Shown here piece after piece: positions 14,485-15,230 of a stretch of DNA of 15,230 nucleotides. Location: NCBI GenBank assembly GCA_041600735.1, contig JBFIJN010000199.1, positions 1-15,230 on the forward strand, read 5' to 3'. The translations under genes were made by a program, and so were the position numbers. Below the pieces are notes generated by a model. It was not told the DNA's origin. It searched no databases and saw nothing but the letters and a program-made list of their open reading frames with translations. Origin of the DNA: Paraliomyxa sp041600735. Lineage in GTDB: Bacteria; Myxococcota_A; Polyangia; Nannocystales; Nannocystaceae. Positions within the stretch are counted from its first letter, which is position 1; every line of letters starts with the position of its first letter.

Positions 14485-15230
14485 TCACCCGGATTCGTGC
14501 GCGCTAGAAGTCACGGAGCGACTGCCGCGGAGCACCCCGCGCTCGGCGAGATCGGCCAGCAGCACGGAGATGCGGCCGAGCAGCGCATCACCGAGCGGCT
14601 CGTCGGCCACCCGTGCGGCCGCGGGAATCGCCTCGGCCACCGTCTGCGCCTCTTCGATCAACCCGCGCAGCAGCGCGTGACCGAGCGGGCTGAGCGCCAG
14701 CGTGCGCACGTGGTGGGTCGCGTCGCGATACACGAGCAACGCGGTCGCGACCTCCACGGGCGTGCTGCGGTCGTCCGTCGCGATCGGTAGCTCATGCACC
14801 GCGTGCCCGAAGCTCGCCAGGCGCAGCGCGCCGCTGAACACCAGCGGCTGGTCGAGCACCAGCTCGGGCACGAGGTCGGGCGGCGCGGGCGGATCCACGG
14901 CGGCCGCGACCTCGGCCTCGAGGCACTCGAGCCGCGCGAGCTCGACCAGCCAAGCGGGTAGGGGAGCGCCGGACTCGAGACTCCACGCCACCAGCTCGCC
15001 TGGGGTGTCGCGCAAGAAGCGAGAGCGCGGAGGAGCGTCGTGCAGCCACGCGCCCAGCCAGCGTTCGAAGCCCGCTTCGCCGAGCCGCGCGACGGTGCGG
15101 GGAAGGAAGTCCCTCACCACGTTCTCGAGCCCGTTGCGGACGAGCGAGCGATAGACGAGCAGCCGGCGCGGGCCGATGCGCGCCATCGCCTCGTGATCGG
15201 GCGGGACCACCCCATGGCTCGCCAGCCAGC
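14485..15230 (-). CDS. DUF2063-like (HvfC/BufC-type) protein, N-terminus cut by window edge
   Basis: The frame is open to the right edge, with 248 complete codons visible plus a partial one. The stretch RRLLVYRSLVRNGLENVVRD followed by FLPRTVARLGEAGFERWL, then a PPRSRFLRDTPGEL helix and LPAWLVELARLECLEAEV, follows the DUF2063 N-terminal domain pattern (YR...L...FP...LG...F, then a helix, then LArLE). The C-terminal half (LVFSGALRLASFGHAVHELP, ALLVYRDATHHVRTLALSPL) resembles the beta-rich second part of such proteins. An internal GTG (15210) or ATG (15186) could be the start, but WLASHG upstream stays in frame and fits the family N-terminus, so the gene probably extends past the edge. Family members partner DUF692/MNIO peptide-modifying enzymes. 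The assignment rests on pattern memory only. Confidence 0.65.
   Translation of the reverse strand, partial: WLASHGVVPPDHEAMARIGPRRLLVYRSLVRNGLENVVRDFLPRTVARLGEAGFERWLGAWLHDAPPRSRFLRDTPGELVAWSLESGAPLPAWLVELARLECLEAEVAAAVDPPAPPDLVPELVLDQPLVFSGALRLASFGHAVHELPIATDDRSTPVEVATALLVYRDATHHVRTLALSPLGHALLRGLIEEAQTVAEAIPAAARVADEPLGDALLGRISVLLADLAERGVLRGSRSVTSSAHESG

Overview
The window is very GC-rich, with long antisense shadow reading frames. Gene content suggests a member of the Myxococcota, perhaps a Nannocystales-type bacterium. The clues are proline-rich membrane proteins with VPPPG repeats, a Cys4-ribbon protein followed by a lipobox and a Ser/Thr/Gly-rich tail, and several LLAC-type lipoproteins. 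This placement is inferred from gene style, not from a marker gene. Twelve protein-coding genes are supported (two cut by the window edges). No rRNA, tRNA, CRISPR array or insertion sequence was seen, and no stretch over 300 bases lacks a gene.

Left part (1-3949, minus strand): a two-gene unit read leftwards. A TTG-initiated single-pass membrane protein of unknown function, with seven VPPPG-type repeats, is followed with a 29-base overlap by a class A penicillin-binding protein (PBP1A type) whose C-terminus runs off the left edge. A near-consensus TTGACA/TATTGT promoter precedes the unit.

Middle (3950-7108): a plus-strand fusion of a nicotinate-nucleotide adenylyltransferase (NadD) to a Rossmann/DUF2520 dehydrogenase-like module. 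Next is a small Cys4-ribbon/lipobox protein with two identical EAADYG motifs. Tail to tail with it, sharing a CTAG that supplies both stop codons, is a minus-strand radical SAM/SPASM enzyme with a textbook cysteine pattern. The small protein and the enzyme are the best candidate for an undescribed system: a peptide/lipoprotein substrate and its radical maturase.

Middle right (7145-10543): a minus-strand Clp/HSP100-like double AAA+ ATPase. It has a degenerate first ATPase domain and a linker made of ten copies of a six-residue repeat encoded by an 18-bp tandem repeat. Divergent from it are a thioredoxin-fold [2Fe-2S] ferredoxin-like protein and a stand-alone pair of CBS domains.

Right part (10488-15230, minus strand): a compact operon read leftwards. 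It comprises a DUF2063-like protein (cut by the right edge), two tandem paralogous lipoproteins of unknown function, a lipoprotein cytochrome c with two CXXCH haem sites (ATGA overlap with the gene before it), and a PLP-dependent threonine/serine dehydratase. DUF2063 proteins of the HvfC/BufC type usually partner DUF692 (MNIO) peptide-modifying enzymes, so the gene just beyond the right edge deserves inspection.

Several starts have a TANNNT-like -10 element only 7-8 nt before the ATG, which suggests leaderless transcripts.
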